DNA of 64,000 nt from Chlorops oryzae (taxonomy: Eukaryota; Arthropoda; Insecta; Diptera; Chloropidae): positions 29,045,345-29,109,344 of the forward strand of contig CM035808.1 of assembly GCA_020466095.1 (NCBI GenBank). The letters are read 5' to 3'. Made by a program: the position numbers and the translations under genes. A model generated the notes under the pieces. That model was not told where the DNA came from. It did not search any database and was given only the letters and a program-made list of their open reading frames with translations. This document shows, in pieces, positions 1 through 12,984 of the stretch (positions are counted from its first letter, which is position 1; every line of letters begins with the position of its first letter).

Positions 1-1734
1 TAAAATAAAAAACTCAGAAACTGAAAGACGTCAAAGAATAATTATCCATTCAATTGAATACACATCAAAGCCACTGTGGAATAAATGAAAATTATTTCGT
101 CAACTTCGAATTGTTGATTACCGGAAATGAAGTTGAATGTTCCCTTCTATGGTAACAAGTGTCTTTGTTTGAAACTTGAGCTCAACCGGAAACGGAAATG
201 AGCGTGCGGTTAAACCCAAAATACCAGCGTTGTGTCTTGCGCTCGCATGTCTGTTCAATTTCCATGTTTTCCATAACAACGGAGCTTAATTGATCATTTC
301 GAATATTCTTACATATGAAAATGCATGGAAAGTGAAACGAAGACATGGCTGCGTATGGGAAGAATGTTATTATAAAGTTGAAACGAAAGCAAAGCTTAAA
401 AGCTTGCCAAAATGTTTCATTCTAATGATGCCCCCTCTGCACGTTGAAATGCGTAGCGAGCTAAGAGTTAAAAGTTATTCCCTCGATTTCAGTCAATGCT
501 TTAGGGAAGTGAATATTACGTCGCAAATCTAAAAGCATCAAATGCTCATGAAAGTCGTAGAGGTAGAGAAAGCCCGCAGCGGTTGAGTGATTTTTTTTGT
601 TTATTGTAAAATATGCGCAAAACCAAAGAGCTTCGGCCACTAAGTGCACTTAAGGAATATCCTTCTATACGCCAATGCGCTTTATTGCCGAGGAACAAGG
701 ACTGCCCACGAATGTATAAATAACGAAAAAGCGGAAACTCTTCCGTTACTCAACGCGCACAGCATACGTGTGCACTTCAAGTGAAAGCGATTCGAGCGCA
801 AACAATATGTATTTATGTAAAATAAATTATTCACATCGTTGTTGGTAGATTGACACGCATGCATGACGAAGAGGGAAACGGATCAAGCTAATTTTTCATT
901 CCAAACTCAATGAGATACAGTTAGAGCGCATTTAGATAGCTGTAAAAATAAAGCTTTTATGTTTGAGGGGGAAAAGTTGAGGGGAAACAAGTTTGGCTTA
1001 ACAAAGCAGTTTGAAATTTGATAAAAAGTAAATGATTCTGTTTCGTCAATCATGAATGTTGGTCTCTTCATTTATACTAAATCGGATTACGAGTTTTCTG
1101 AAAGATCCAAATATACCTAATTGGCAATAATAATAATAATGGTAGGGTCAATTGAATTGCTCTTAGCAAAGAATCGCCATGATTTCGAGGCAAATTAAAT
1201 ATTTCATTGTAGACTAACCACTTCAATGAAGTCTGAGCTCGAAAGTATCAAAAGGATTAAATTTTATTCGTTTTTATTTTTACTTTAACTTCTTCAAACA
1301 GATAATAAATTCTCAATAGTAATGAATACGGAAACAAAAAATATTTGAATGCAACTCCTAAAAGTATGCACTCGAATATTTGAAGTTAAATAAAAGGGTC
1401 TTTCCGGTTGAGCAAAGACATGCGGCGAACAGTTTTTAGTTTTCTATTTTGAATAGTCCTTGAAAATCCTTTTTAAGTAAGCTTTTTTTCAAAATTTTAT
1501 ATCTCAAAAACTAATAAAGCTAGGAATACGAAACGAACATTGGCTGTTTTCCAATAAAACTGGTAGTCCAAATTTTTTATTATTATTTTAACACGGAGAC
1601 CCCCTTAGTATTTACTTTCATAAAAAAAATAAATATTTAAATCGGATGATGGAAAAGTGTCATATTCAAAAAAATGCAAGTGCACATAGATGCTCTCAGT
1701 ATTGATATGCTGCGGTAAACGTGCGTATGCGGCA
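1..1734. other. AT-rich non-coding stretch
   Basis: No gene is visible. The open frames are 60-80 codons, lie on both strands and have no recognisable domain or signal. A short TAA microsatellite occurs near 1128-1140. Nothing else can be supported. Confidence 0.6.
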
Positions 1735-1867
1735 CAAATGTCCGAAATATCATAGAAAAGGCATCACTCATACGGCATGTAGGACGAGCGGGCGTATTAA
1801 CGAATATTTAATTAACGTCCTACATGCCGTATGAGTGATGCCTTTTCTATGATATTTCGGACATTTG
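1735..1867. repeat. Perfect 52-bp inverted repeat (hairpin/foldback)
   Basis: The left arm (1735-1786) begins caaatgtccgaaatatcata. The right arm (1816-1867) is its exact reverse complement by eye, ending gatatttcggacatttg. The spacer of 29 nt (1787-1815) is AT-rich. Homology stops abruptly on both the inner and outer sides. The stem is longer and more perfect than a normal insect pre-miRNA, so a foldback element or a template-switch product fits better. No target duplication is obvious. Confidence 0.9.
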
Positions 1868-3341
1868 CAGCGCTTAACATTTTTTGTATAAGTTATTTTT
1901 CTTCTTTTATTGAGTTCAAAATGAAAAAAATTCTGTTTATTTGTACATATACATATGTAATCACCGACGAGAGCTTATTGAGCTTGTAAGTTCATTTGAT
2001 ACGTCCTCAAACACTCGAGATGGACCATAAGCAATAAAGTGCATACAATCGACTAGCATACCCAGGAAAGGCGATATAGCGATGTCCCCCGTTTTCCTCT
2101 TGCCTGGCACTTTCGCTGCCAATCCACATTTGTCTTAATAAAAGACTTGAGCTACTCAAGTTTTGAGGAAATTTTTTTCATCAAAAGTAAGCGAAGCATA
2201 AGTGAGAACACGTCCGAAAAGGCATTAGACCATTTTAGGGGTACCTCTAGTAATACGGTTGGCCCCAAAATTCATGTAATCTGCTCTCAGATCAGATTTT
2301 CGTTTTAAACAATTTGATGAAATTTAAAGAGATGGTTTTTTTTTTTTAGGTCTTTTATGTTAATTCTTGCAAAATAAAATACATACCTACTTATTTATAT
2401 ACATTTCTTAAAAAATCAGCTTAAAAATTTTTCACACAAAAGACCACTCATCAGAGCTCAGGAAATCATGAATGAATCGAAAATTTAATCTGACTTAAGA
2501 GCCTAACGAACAAATTCTTAAGTCCGTTTAAGTTGCGTTCACCGAAGCCCAGACGTTCTAGAAATAATGCAAAGAAAGGATTTCTTTATGAATTTATTTT
2601 CTATCTTTTTCTGATAAAACTGATAATAACGCCATGCTGTCCGAAAAGTAACGCTATCAATCATTTTGAACAAAAATGGACTCCAAAGCTATTGTTCCAA
2701 GTCCAATTAAAATAAAATAATGCTCTTAAGCGTTTATTAAAGAGTGGAGCGAACAAAAGAATATTATCACAATCCCGAATCTGTGAGTGGTTTTCTCTTC
2801 TTTTATGATTTATTATAGAAATAAACGGAAAAGTTGATTCAAAAGCAATTGTGGGGACGGTCACTGAATTGAAAAGTCTTCAATATAAAACGAATATTAA
2901 TATATTATATAGTTCATATTTTTTAAATTTTTTTTTTGCACATCGCGTCTCTTTTTCCCTGTCTCTTATTGTTTTCCAAATGATTGGTGTTCCTGAAACG
3001 TTTTGTATAATGGAAACTTTTACCAACCGAAGCCAAAAAAAGCCGCAATTCCATTTCAAATTATTCTTATTTTATTTCATTCTTATGGTATATGTTAACA
3101 ATAACACTTTGTGCCCATTTACATTGAGCAACAAATGAACCGTCAACATCCACAAATCGTTTTTGTTGTCTCGTTTGTGGTTTCATTGCGGGGGAAACTG
3201 TTGCTTGGGAACATTTGTTTCTTTGTTGTGGGAAAACAAGTAGAAGTTTTGTAGTGAGGCGAGTCTGACAATAAAACATGCGATACACAAACATGCGTAA
3301 CATTTATTTTGTTGCCGTAGGAACTATTTCATTTTTTTGTG
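1868..3341. other. Non-coding stretch with a degenerate repeat fragment
   Basis: No gene is recognised. A 95-codon plus-strand frame near 2851-3138 is hydrophobic and low-complexity and has no family resemblance. The only structure seen is the mini-me-like fragment around 2190-2345. Confidence 0.5.
2190..2345 (+). repeat. Degenerate mini-me-like fragment
   Basis: The segment containing gaccattttaggggtacctc resembles the distal part of the 36.3-36.9 kb mini-me copy (gaccatttttaagggtacctc, 36622 onward), with similar flanking words such as gtgagaacac against gagtaagaac. No core or GTCY tract is present here, so this is at most a truncated relic. Confidence 0.35.
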
Positions 3342-3517
3342 CGAATCTTGTAACAGCCAGAGCTAAGCTCCGCATGTACAGACATGTACATATACATATG
3401 TATATATTCTTGATCAGGATAGGAAACTGAATCGATTTATACATGTCAGTCTGTCCGTTCGTGCTTCTTTCCGTCCTTCCGTCCATCTGTACGTCTGTGA
3501 TCAGATCTCTTTCCAAA
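3342..3517 (+). repeat. Mini-me-like element, proximal part with GTCY tract
   Basis: In order, the segment shows a cttgtaacagccag entry motif, a TA-rich stretch with catatgtata, the core ttcttgatcaggata...gaatcgattta, and an imperfect gtcc/gtct tract (about 3445-3500). The same order is seen at 36.3, 38.4 (inverted) and 49.1/50.5 kb. This matches the dipteran mini-me repeats described as carrying TA and GTCY proto-microsatellites. It is interrupted at 3518 by another repeat. Text near 3857 (ccgccacgcccacaa) resembles the distal mini-me part at 50817, so the element may resume there. Confidence 0.65.
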
Positions 3518-3830
3518 CACTGTGCGACATTTTAGAGGTCATGTTTTGTTAACAAAAATTTGACGACTGTTTTTGAAAGTGCTCGGTGAGTATAACAACG
3601 CCTCATACTCAGTTTTGTCAAGTCACCTCTACTTTTTTTTTAAATAGACTTCATAAAGTGGAGCCGAGAATTAAATTACCCACTTACTTATGGCTATATC
3701 TCGTAATCCGTTCAATATTTTAATTTCCTTTTTATCACAATTTATAGCTCCGAACTAATTTTAAATAGTTTTAGTACAAACCGACCCGTATAGGTATAGA
3801 AGCAATTTCAAAACTTTGGTCAACCAAAAA
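3518..3830. mobile_element. Truncated copy of CACTGTGCGAC-type TIR element
   Basis: It begins cactgtgcgacattttagag and follows, in reverse complement, the right-hand part of the complete copy at 55581-56460 for about 300 bp, including the tgctcggtgagtataacaac stretch and the aaatagttttagtacaaacc stretch. The second terminus is missing, so this copy is truncated or internally deleted. It lies inside a mini-me element. The right boundary is approximate. Confidence 0.7.
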
Positions 3831-6224
3831 TAATGAAAAAAATTATTGTAGTTCTCACACCGCCACGCCCACAAGCAGAGATCTTTTGCGATTTCCGTAC
3901 GATATTAATTTTGACTGTGAAAGAACTTTTCCCGAAATCATAATTTTTTCATGTTCTTTTTTAGAATATTTGGTTGAGTTTCAGGATTTTACAGTTTGTT
4001 CAAATAGCATATTTTATCAAAATAGCAATATCATATTTAAAAAACGAAGATTTAATTATTATAAGAAATATAGCCCAATCAAGTCGATGGTCAAACTTTT
4101 TCTTTCTTTGAAAAATTCTTCAAAATAGGAACTCTTACACATTTGGATGCATGTACCTCTCAAAACTTTCCACATTTTTCATTCAATTTTCTAACTTAAA
4201 TGGGAAATCGTTTTTTTTTTTTTTTTTCAGTGTAGAAAACGTAATCTGAGAAAAATTTATCAGTTTTACCGGCTGTTGTTTATCTCAGAACAAGTTTTCT
4301 TTGACAAAGAAAGTGTGAAAAGAAATAATTTCCCGTCCTCTTGACTTTCTCGCCAATTAGAGGAAAAAAAAATTTCAAAAAAAAGTCATTTCATGTTAAT
4401 CACGATTCAAAGTGTGCAACGAGCTGGATAATTCATCTCAGTTTTCAAATGCTTATTTCCCATAGATAAAGCGCAAAGTCTCAAAGGCTTTTCGAATATA
4501 TAAATAATTGTTTTTTTTTTTTGTTTTTTGCATTCATCTCTTACAAAAAGACATTGAAGATGAACGAATTTCCAATGAATTGAATCATGTTTTCACCAGC
4601 AGAATTTTGTTGTTATCATTGCTCAAATCGTTTGTGACGGGCGGAGTGTTGTTTTTAATCTCAAAACGATTAAATGTCGCGCATAAAATTAAAGCCTTTA
4701 TTTATTTATCCGGAGAAAATATCAGTTTACGAAGTACAAAAGCTCTCATAGAATAAACGATGAAGCGAAAAATCGAAGAAAAATGATTGATCTCGCATCT
4801 GATGAGATGGAATTGACGGCGTTGGAGTATTGACAGTAACTACAAAAGAATTTCAAATCATTTCGGGATGATTTCAAAATTGTTTATTTACTTAAAATAA
4901 ACATGCGAACGAACGTCATTACATTGCAAATAATTCGTATTGAAAATCACAATTCGTACATGAGTACTTTCGATGTCACTTCGCAAGCGTTTTCGGCGTA
5001 GCTAAAATCAACGTAGTGTAGGTATATACGGAAATCTGAAGGCGTTTCGGAAAATGTGAAAATCTTTGACAAACAACACATGTTCATTTTCATGCTTGAT
5101 GCGCATGGAGCAATGGAAATGTTACCCTCAGGGAAACCCCAGGGTGATGGCGGGCACCCATACATATAATAGGTTTTTATTTTTTTCTTCTTCTCTACTT
5201 TTGTGCCTTAAAGGACTTACTTTATTTTGATTTTTATATGAAACTGTTTTTTTCCGTACTTTCAGCAATTTTGTTTTATTGTTAAGGAATGCTTAGCTTA
5301 TCAAAGGATTTCCAAAAGACAAGCAGGCTTAGTAAATGGGCTTAATTTTAGTTCGTTTTATTGACAAAATAAAGAAAACGATTTATCTGCTTCTGGCAAA
5401 AGTAAAACTATTTCTTATAATGTAGAACAAGAAAGAAAACACAAAAATTCCTTAATCGACCTCTCTATAGATGAAAATGTATGGTCGAATAAATTCAAAA
5501 TGACCCACTTTGGGTTATAAGTTTACGTGTTTTTTTTGTTTTGTTTTTATTTTATTCAAATCTTTTGTTTATCGAAAGTTTTCAAAAATAAACGTGATTC
5601 TGGCATAAATTATGCTTAAGCCTCCTGTCGTCTATAGTACGAACATCTTGTCTGCGATGGTTGAAATGGAAAAGTCGTAGTTTCACAGACATACTTAGTT
5701 GGAAAGCGCATATTTGTGTATGGAAATGGAAAGAAAACTTGCTTAAAGAGTGCCACCGAAAAAAGGTCGTCGTATTTGCAGTAATAAAAAATGCCGGACA
5801 ATTTATTTATCTTTTCCGGATTTCTTTTAATAAATATTTATTCATTTTTTGTTTGAATTCTTTTTTAAAAGTTTTCATTTACAAAATTACTTTAAGTTAA
5901 GTTAAAATATATATCCACAAAATGATTCAGTAAAAGTTCGGTAAATAGTTAAACTAAAAAAAAAAAAAAAATAAATCTCCTCTCTCAACAAATTCAATAC
6001 GGCCAGCTTGATTATATCCCTAATCAAATAGAGCAACCGACTAGACAAGAAAATAGTTAATTTCCTTTCTACCATGGGTTTGATGATTTTCATAACATTT
6101 TTCCGAAAGATAGGATGAAAATTTCATTTTTATTCAATAGAATCAGTGGCATAGATGCTTGAATGCAGAGTTCAAGAGCTCAACACAGCAATTAGAAGGG
6201 TTGCTCAAAATGATATGGACATTA
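3831..6224. other. AT-rich non-coding stretch
   Basis: Apart from a possible mini-me remnant at 3855-3880, I see only AT-rich sequence with homopolymer tracts such as the T-run near 4210-4228. Frames of 60-82 codons overlap on both strands and match nothing I know. Confidence 0.55.
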
Positions 6225-6905
6225 GGGTGTCCCAAAAAATTATTTTTTTTTTGCGCAGGCTTTGTCTGTGTGGCGGTGACATTAGCAGAAAATAGATAGC
6301 CATGAAAAGCCTAAAATTTTCAAATTTTTGAAAATAAATTGGCTATCATGTTAGCATTGCATATCCAAAATTTAAGCCTTAACTTATGCATCGTTTTCTT
6401 TTCACCAGGTGTAAAAGAATGTAATAGGCTAATACTTTTGCACCTCAAGTGTAATATCATAATTTGTGGTATCGAATTACGAAGAACTTCACTATTTTTC
6501 AAACTGCATCATTAGTTTGTTTCATTTCTATAGAATCTTTAGAAGTTATGAAGCCTTTTTTACGAAGCTTATGAAAAGTTTCCAAAAATATTCCTTACAT
6601 TACTCCTAATTGACCAAAACTAGTGGCTAAGCTTATGGTTTATGTACACTTCGGTTAAGTGCAGAACTTTTTCTAACGAAGCAATGACTCTGAGACAATA
6701 ATGTTTGTTATTCATAATCTTATGCTTAAAATTCCAAAAAATTCCGAAAAGCTTAATTTATAGGGAAAAATCGGTACCATCAACCTTTAAACATTTTCCG
6801 AAAAAGTTGAAAAAAATTCTCAAAAATACTTCAGCCCCTTAGCTTCCAAATATGAGTTGTGCAACTATGAAATCCGAAATTCGAGAAATTTTTGTTGGGA
6901 CACCC
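6225..6905. mobile_element. 681-bp non-autonomous TIR element, TA-flanked
   Basis: The left end reads TA|gggtgtcccaaaaaatt and the right end aatttttgttgggacaccc|TA. The first 11 terminal bases are perfectly inverted and similarity continues imperfectly inward. A TA on each side fits a Tc1/mariner-type target duplication. The interior has no transposase-like reading frame, so this is a MITE mobilised in trans. The superfamily is inferred from the duplication only. Confidence 0.75.
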
Positions 6906-9900
6906 TAATGGTCACTCAATAGAATCAATGAGGCCAGATTTGAAGAAAATTAATTGAATTGAGGTTGATGAAAAATATGCAGTTATAGTAACGTCAGCAT
7001 TGGACAAGCAACACCTAAAAAGGACGAATAATTTTTACGAATCAAAAAACTCTTTAAATCATTCATTGATAAAGAATAAATATTTTTAAAAACATTATCT
7101 CCCAACGCCAATTACTACTTAGCATCTTCTGGTACACGAATCGAGGGAAATGACGTTCAACTGAAATTTTTTTGTATTCAATAAGACAAGCTGTGAGACC
7201 TTCGATTTCGAAAAGAAAAGCATAGCATATGGTAAATTTGTATTATGAATTCCGCAGGGAAAATGCGGAAAATTTATCCGGCAAAACAAAATCATTTGTT
7301 AGTGATAACAAGATGCGAGAGGAGAACGTCATAGGAACGGACATGCGCGCAGCTCTAATTCGAAGGGGAAGAAAATTCTTACAATATTTGTTCTGTCTGT
7401 TTTTTTTTTTTTGGGAACACTATTTCCCCTCCCTCAAGCAGTAAAATGTGATTTGGAATATGAAAATTTTATTCTTCACTTGGCAGAGCAGCTCGGTTCA
7501 AAGTTGCAATGTTCTTCGACACTAAAGCATCACAACGACCTGTTCACAGTCGGCGCCGAATGACAGTGGGCGCGTTAAATGTTTGATAAAATCAAATAAT
7601 ATGCTGCCTTTCGTTTTAGTTATTGCGGGAGTCTTAAGACGATCGGTTGTGTCCTAAACGCTTCAAGAACGCTCATTTTTCAACAAGGAATCAGCTAATG
7701 AATAAAACAAATCCAACACCTGATGGTTTGTGCTTGCTTACGTGAAAAAAAAACCAAATAAATCAATTTAGAAAATTCAAATAATTCTTTTAAATAATAT
7801 TTAAAATTTAATGGAAACTTTCTGTTCGAAAAATTAGAAAGTTAAAAAAGAAAATAAATAGACTATATAACTAAAAATAATAAATAAATAACCTAAAATA
7901 ATTAAAAAATACATTGAAGGTAAGCAAAATATTGTAAAAAAATAAATTTTTCTTTCTTTTAATCAAATTTCATCCTTTTCAAGTTGTGTTCTTTTTGATG
8001 TAATAAAAAGATTCGAATATTTTTGAATTTTAAATGGAAATAAAATTAAATTAAATTCATCTAATTTAAAGTTGACAATAAAAATTAAGTAATTACTATT
8101 TGCATGAAAGCGAAAGTTTTGCTTGTAGTTCGCACTATCGGAACGAAAAAAAAAATCGTTGGCGAAATAATTCGTCACTGGCAATATCAGGTTTGAGCTT
8201 GATGTGTTCGACCAGGCAAAGTTAAGTTGGTCATTTCATAAAAGCCACTGAAAAAGTTTTGTTTCATTGCACAAAAAAAAAAAATATTGAAACCCAAATC
8301 AACTTAGAGCAACAAGGTTTAACGATAAGAGAAAAAAAGTGAAGTTTCATGTAAATTTTTTGGCTTTCTAAGGTGGTCAGTCAATCACGTATGTAAATAC
8401 GTAATAAAATTTATATTTATTTCGACGGTCGGTAAAGGGTGAGAATTATGTGTCTCTAGCCACTCTCAAAAGTGGGGAATTTCTGAAGAAAAAACAAACG
8501 GAAGGATGTCGATAAAACTATTCGTGCCGAATTACTTATGAAAGAACTCATATTAAACTTCTAGTGTCCATTCCAAGGACGAAAATGGCCTGTATGCATA
8601 AAAATGGGATGGATCTCTGATTTGAGTTAGTCGAGATAACGCTTATAAAACTACCTTAAGCTATTACTCAAAATCATGAAGAAAATTTTCTAGTCTCATT
8701 TGTATGCATGGGAACTAATGTGCCATAATTTTCTCATCAATTTCATTTTTATTAATTTAAATTATCGGACACTAAACGGAAATGGATTAAGCTTTTAAAG
8801 AAATCGACGTGACGTATTTTCTTTAATGTACTAATTTTCCTGCATATCCTCCGATAAACCAGAGACACGTCTATAAATAATATATTTATTTTTGCACAAG
8901 TTCAAAATTATAAATAAACCTTTAAAATGGAAATGGAAAATTCCAACCCGAGCCGAAAAAAATAAAATCCCATTGTGTCCCTGAAATGTCAAATATTGAA
9001 CGTGACAGTTTTTTACCCTTAAATTCTTAGAATTCCCCTTAAGCCGCAGTTATGCAAATAAAAAGGATCAGGCATTCCAAATTTATTCCATGCACCCGTT
9101 TCAAATTTAGTTCTACAGGTAGGCAAGCACACGCACACATTTGACTTTTTTTTTTTTTGCAAACAAGTAATTGTTTCGTTAACACCATTTGAGGATCAAA
9201 ACGGAATATGGTAATGAAAGAACATTCCCAAGAGAAAGCATTTATCTGAAATAAAAATTGTTTTAATTCCGTGAAGCACCTTAAATGTTTGTTTTTATTC
9301 ATTTTTTCTTTTTGATGAGAAAAAAATTCACGCAAGGACAACACATTGTGGCCAATGCTCAATCTGCCATGAATGCGTACCTAGTTTTTTAGAAAAAATT
9401 GATGACTGCGTTCGTTAAACAGCTGTACACATGCCAACGGAGAGCCCGCATTTATGTGTTACATGTGCCACTCACGCAGACTCAACATTAATTCAGTCAT
9501 AAATGGTTGTCATGACGTTCGAGTGTTGATGGAACCTTAACACTCGAAAGCAACAAACCCCAACCACCACTATTCCATTTAAAACTTTCAAAACTGATGC
9601 CATGAACTTTGAATGTTGTGTGTGTGAATGTTTTTTGTATGTATGTACAATTTATGTTGGAATGTTTTAATGTATAAATGTTAGCGTAGGACTTGTTTAG
9701 TTTAATGCTTCTGCTTTCATAGCACGTCAAGTATGCCATATGATGCCTCGTTCTTGAATATTCCCAATTTATGTGTAGGAGGTTTTTCTCTCTAAGCGAC
9801 TGATCTGGATAAGCTTCGAGGACTCGGATTTCGTTTTGGTTCATTGGTATTAAAGTTTAAAGCAAATAAAAGGAAAATGGTTTAAATAAAATTTTCAAAA

Positions 9901-10048
9901 AATAAAAACAATAAATGATCGCACAAATTTTCATTGATGATCATTAATCTCGGGAAAATGAAAATTCTATTTGTCAATTGAAAAAATAAATTAAAAAACG
10001 CAAAAAAAGTAAATTAGAAAAGTCAAAAATATTCACAAATTAACTTCG
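6906..10048. other. AT-rich non-coding stretch
   Basis: No exon, RNA gene or clear repeat is recognised. The minus-strand frames at 9039-9362 and 9497-9844 (107 and 115 codons) are the longest. They have no conserved motif and a composition expected by chance, so I do not annotate them as genes. Confidence 0.55.
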
Positions 10049-10257
10049 GTTTGGTTAGGTTAGTGTGGCTGCCACCAAGGGTGACAAACCGGTTGGGCAC
10101 CAACCGGGGCCGTTGTAGTACCACAAATAATGGGAAAACAAAGAAAAACAGAAACTAAAAATACGAAACAAACATCCATGACCTGAGCTGGGCGTCGAAT
10201 CCAGGCCATCTCGCTTCGTAAATTGGCATCTCAGGCAACTACAGCACAGAGGTCGAC
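10049..10257 (-). mobile_element. tRNA-related SINE copy 1
   Basis: Read on the minus strand, it starts at gtcgacctctgtgctgtagt, passes a B-box-like tggattcgacgcc, then a T-rich middle (tttctttgttttcccatta), then a 3' part ending ggtggcagccacactaacct followed by cctaacc-like sequence. The same order recurs on the minus strand at 62782-63008. A tRNA-like head followed by an unrelated body and a short simple tail is SINE architecture. No target duplication was resolved. Confidence 0.7.
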
Positions 10258-11059
10258 AAAAAAAAACTTAAGATAATTGGGAATTAGTAATAGATTCTAT
10301 GTTATCCATTCAATATGTTTCTTGTTCGGCTATTTCACACGAACTGAGGCAAGATAGTGATCTATGCTCGAGTAATGAGAGAAAATGATTGCTATAGCGT
10401 GTGGATTCCTATCGACGGAATTCCGAATTTATTCCTTTCAATATTTAATAGATGGACACCGTTAGAAATAATCATATTGACTTAGATAATTACTTTAATT
10501 ACAGTTGAAAGCTGAAAAGTGATACCCAAACATTTAAAAATCGCGTGTATGAAACATTTTTCATTTTGACGTGTCATTATTGGGATTGAAATCGTCGAAC
10601 TGGACGTTGTATTCGAAGGTCATTGTTCACCCGTATGCATCGCCATATTTCTAGCTGATTAAAGTTATTAAAATAATATCCATCAAGAAAATAAGATAAC
10701 ATGAAAAGCTTTGACAGTCGAATAAATAATGAAAATCATCAATCACTCGAAGATAAATTTGGTCTAGAATTTATCGGGAATATAAATTCTTTTTTGTTTG
10801 TATCCTGATTAAATCATCAATAAAAATCTATTGTTCAAGCGAAATACTGGGTATAGTGAACAACATTTTTAGATACTTTATTTTGATAGAAATAAATTAA
10901 TTAATTTTTTTTTTTTTGTTAGCTCTTTAAGTTTTTTTTAATGTGGAGACAACATACAGAGAAGTCCCAAATGAGTGGGAAACAATGATCATTAAGTGTT
11001 TTCCTTTTCTATGAGAAATGAACACTTGACTCGTATTAAGAACCATAGAAAAAATCCGA
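10258..11059. other. AT-rich non-coding stretch
   Basis: Nothing is recognised. Weak similarity to the outer side of the 13.4 kb arm may extend the inverted repeat leftwards into about 10980-11059. Confidence 0.5.
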
Positions 11060-11465
11060 TTTTTATCCGCTTTGAATAGGCGTTCTTTTAAGAGAGTGTT
11101 CACTTAAATTCATTTTTCATAATGTTCGGAAATCATCATTTTTATTCCAACTAATGGCTCGTCAGCAAATAAAGAGTTTATCTAGTAGCAATAACAATTT
11201 ACCATAAAGAATATTTCCATCAACGAATTTCAATTTAAAATTGAAAATTTTCTTTTCTTGCCTTCGGCATTATTTAAAGTTAAGAAAAAAATCTGCTTTC
11301 AGTGTGAAAAAATAAGCCAAATTGAATCTGAAATTGAAAAAAAAAAAATATTCCTCAAACATTCTCTCCCATGTTTCTGTGGCAATTCCAAATAAAAAAT
11401 TCTATGGAATTTTAAAATCGAAATAGCATGACAAGTCGACTCTTTTGTACCTGTCGACATTCATA
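11060..11465 (+). repeat. Left arm of long diverged inverted repeat
   Basis: This arm matches the reverse complement of 12985-13420 over about 400 bp. Shared words in the same order include gagagtgttcact, cgtcagcaaataaa, agcaataacaattyaccata, gaatatttccatcaac, aagccaaattg, gtgtggcaattcc/ctgtggcaattcc and ttttgtacctgtc. Identity by eye is roughly 75-85% with small indels. There is no coding potential. Confidence 0.75.
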
Positions 11466-12984
11466 ATTTTTACATTGAAAACATATGGAACTGACCGCAA
11501 AATAATGTGCTTTTCAGTATGGTTTACATTTAATTCTACGTAAATAAAAAAAAAAAATTATATTTTTATTTCTTTTTTATTGCTGCTTTTAATTTGCACG
11601 TTCCAAAGATTCGAATCGATTGAATATGTGATGAGCATATATCGGCGAAAAGCTTCGAAGGCAAAAGTGCGGTCCTCCGACTCTCAGAGTTTTCTGATCC
11701 ATGTATGTTTGCTCATTTATATTTTAATTGGTTTTCATTTCGCCCAATTTGAAATTCGAAGCACATTAATAACAATGTTGCTGCGTAGAATGTAGAAATT
11801 TTGTTTTCTAAAATTCGAGCGTGTCGTATGAGCAACGAGCTTTCGTTCGGTAGCCAGTAAGTATACGATCACGGTCACGGTCTATTTTATTTCAATTTTT
11901 GCTTTCTATTTCATGGTATTCGTCGAATATAGTCGGCTACATATGCTTCAATCAGAAGTTTGTTGACCATGTTTGGCTTCCTAGAACTTAATTTTGAAGG
12001 CAGAAGGTCGGATGGACAATTTATTGAGCGTTTCATTCATCTATATTATGATTCGATTTGCTGCTTCATCGCTGTGTTTGTCGTATGTAGGCATGAAGTT
12101 TCACACAATTTTGAATGGCGTACAAAATATAGTTTCGGTATAGTGCTTAAAATGATATCAATTAATGCCCGAATTCAACCAAATTGATTAAGCTTTGATG
12201 CGGACAATTTTTTTTCTATACTATACAGATTTTCAGTGACTCATTTAAGGAGCAAGAGAGGTTCACTAAGCAATCATAGGGATATGTGCTATGATTAATT
12301 ACGACTCACTCGTATTTACTAATATTTTCTATGCATCACTACATACATATATACCATGTCCGTATGTCGTGAGAAAAATTTTCCTTTCTTACGCAAAAAG
12401 CCCTTCCATGCTTTATTCAAATAAAAGTTCCTGTCACATGCAAACGGCTGAAAGGTGTCGGCAACATGAAATTCAATAATTAAAAAAAAAAACAATATTC
12501 GAGCAGAGCATGCCACAGCATTCATTATAAAGCTGGTATTCGGAAAAGAATGTGCAAACTTCCTTCAAGAAAAAACTCTTTTTTGGACGTGTCTTTTTCA
12601 ATTTACGGACATAGGCTTATACGATTACCATTACTTGATTGCTTTCCAAAGAGTTATCGCATGAGTCAATGCTTCTTATGTGAATGCCGAAAAGGAAGGT
12701 TTTGTTTTTATTTTTTTTTTTGTTGCTGTCAAGGTAGCCACAAAGGCTGGCTGCTTGTGTGCGATAAATATGGAGAAGGCTCATGAAATACTACAAAAAT
12801 TTTATCATGCAGAATTAATGGTATTTCTTTCATAAAATTTAAACCAACTTGGCAGGACTGTTAGAATCTTCTGCCACGAAATCGTATCAGAATTCCATTT
12901 CTGAAAACCGTAAGCTCTGACGTTTGCGTTTTTGTATATAGGCCGCCACCAGATGAAATAACTTATTGACTTATCTGGTCGTTG
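11466..12984. other. Loop between the inverted arms
   Basis: About 1.5 kb separates the arms. Short frames (for example 11960-12187, 12319-12525 and 12550-12786) have no recognisable product. The sequence gtagcca|gtaagtat near 11850 resembles a strong 5' splice site, but no exon can be defined around it. Confidence 0.5.

Noticed and set aside
1735..1867. Conventional microRNA gene
   Set aside because: A perfect 52-bp stem without bulges or mismatches is atypical of conserved miRNA precursors; kept only as a hairpin of unknown role.
9497..9844. 115-codon minus-strand frame as a host gene
   Set aside because: No motif, signal or codon bias visible; such lengths occur by chance in a 64-kb window.
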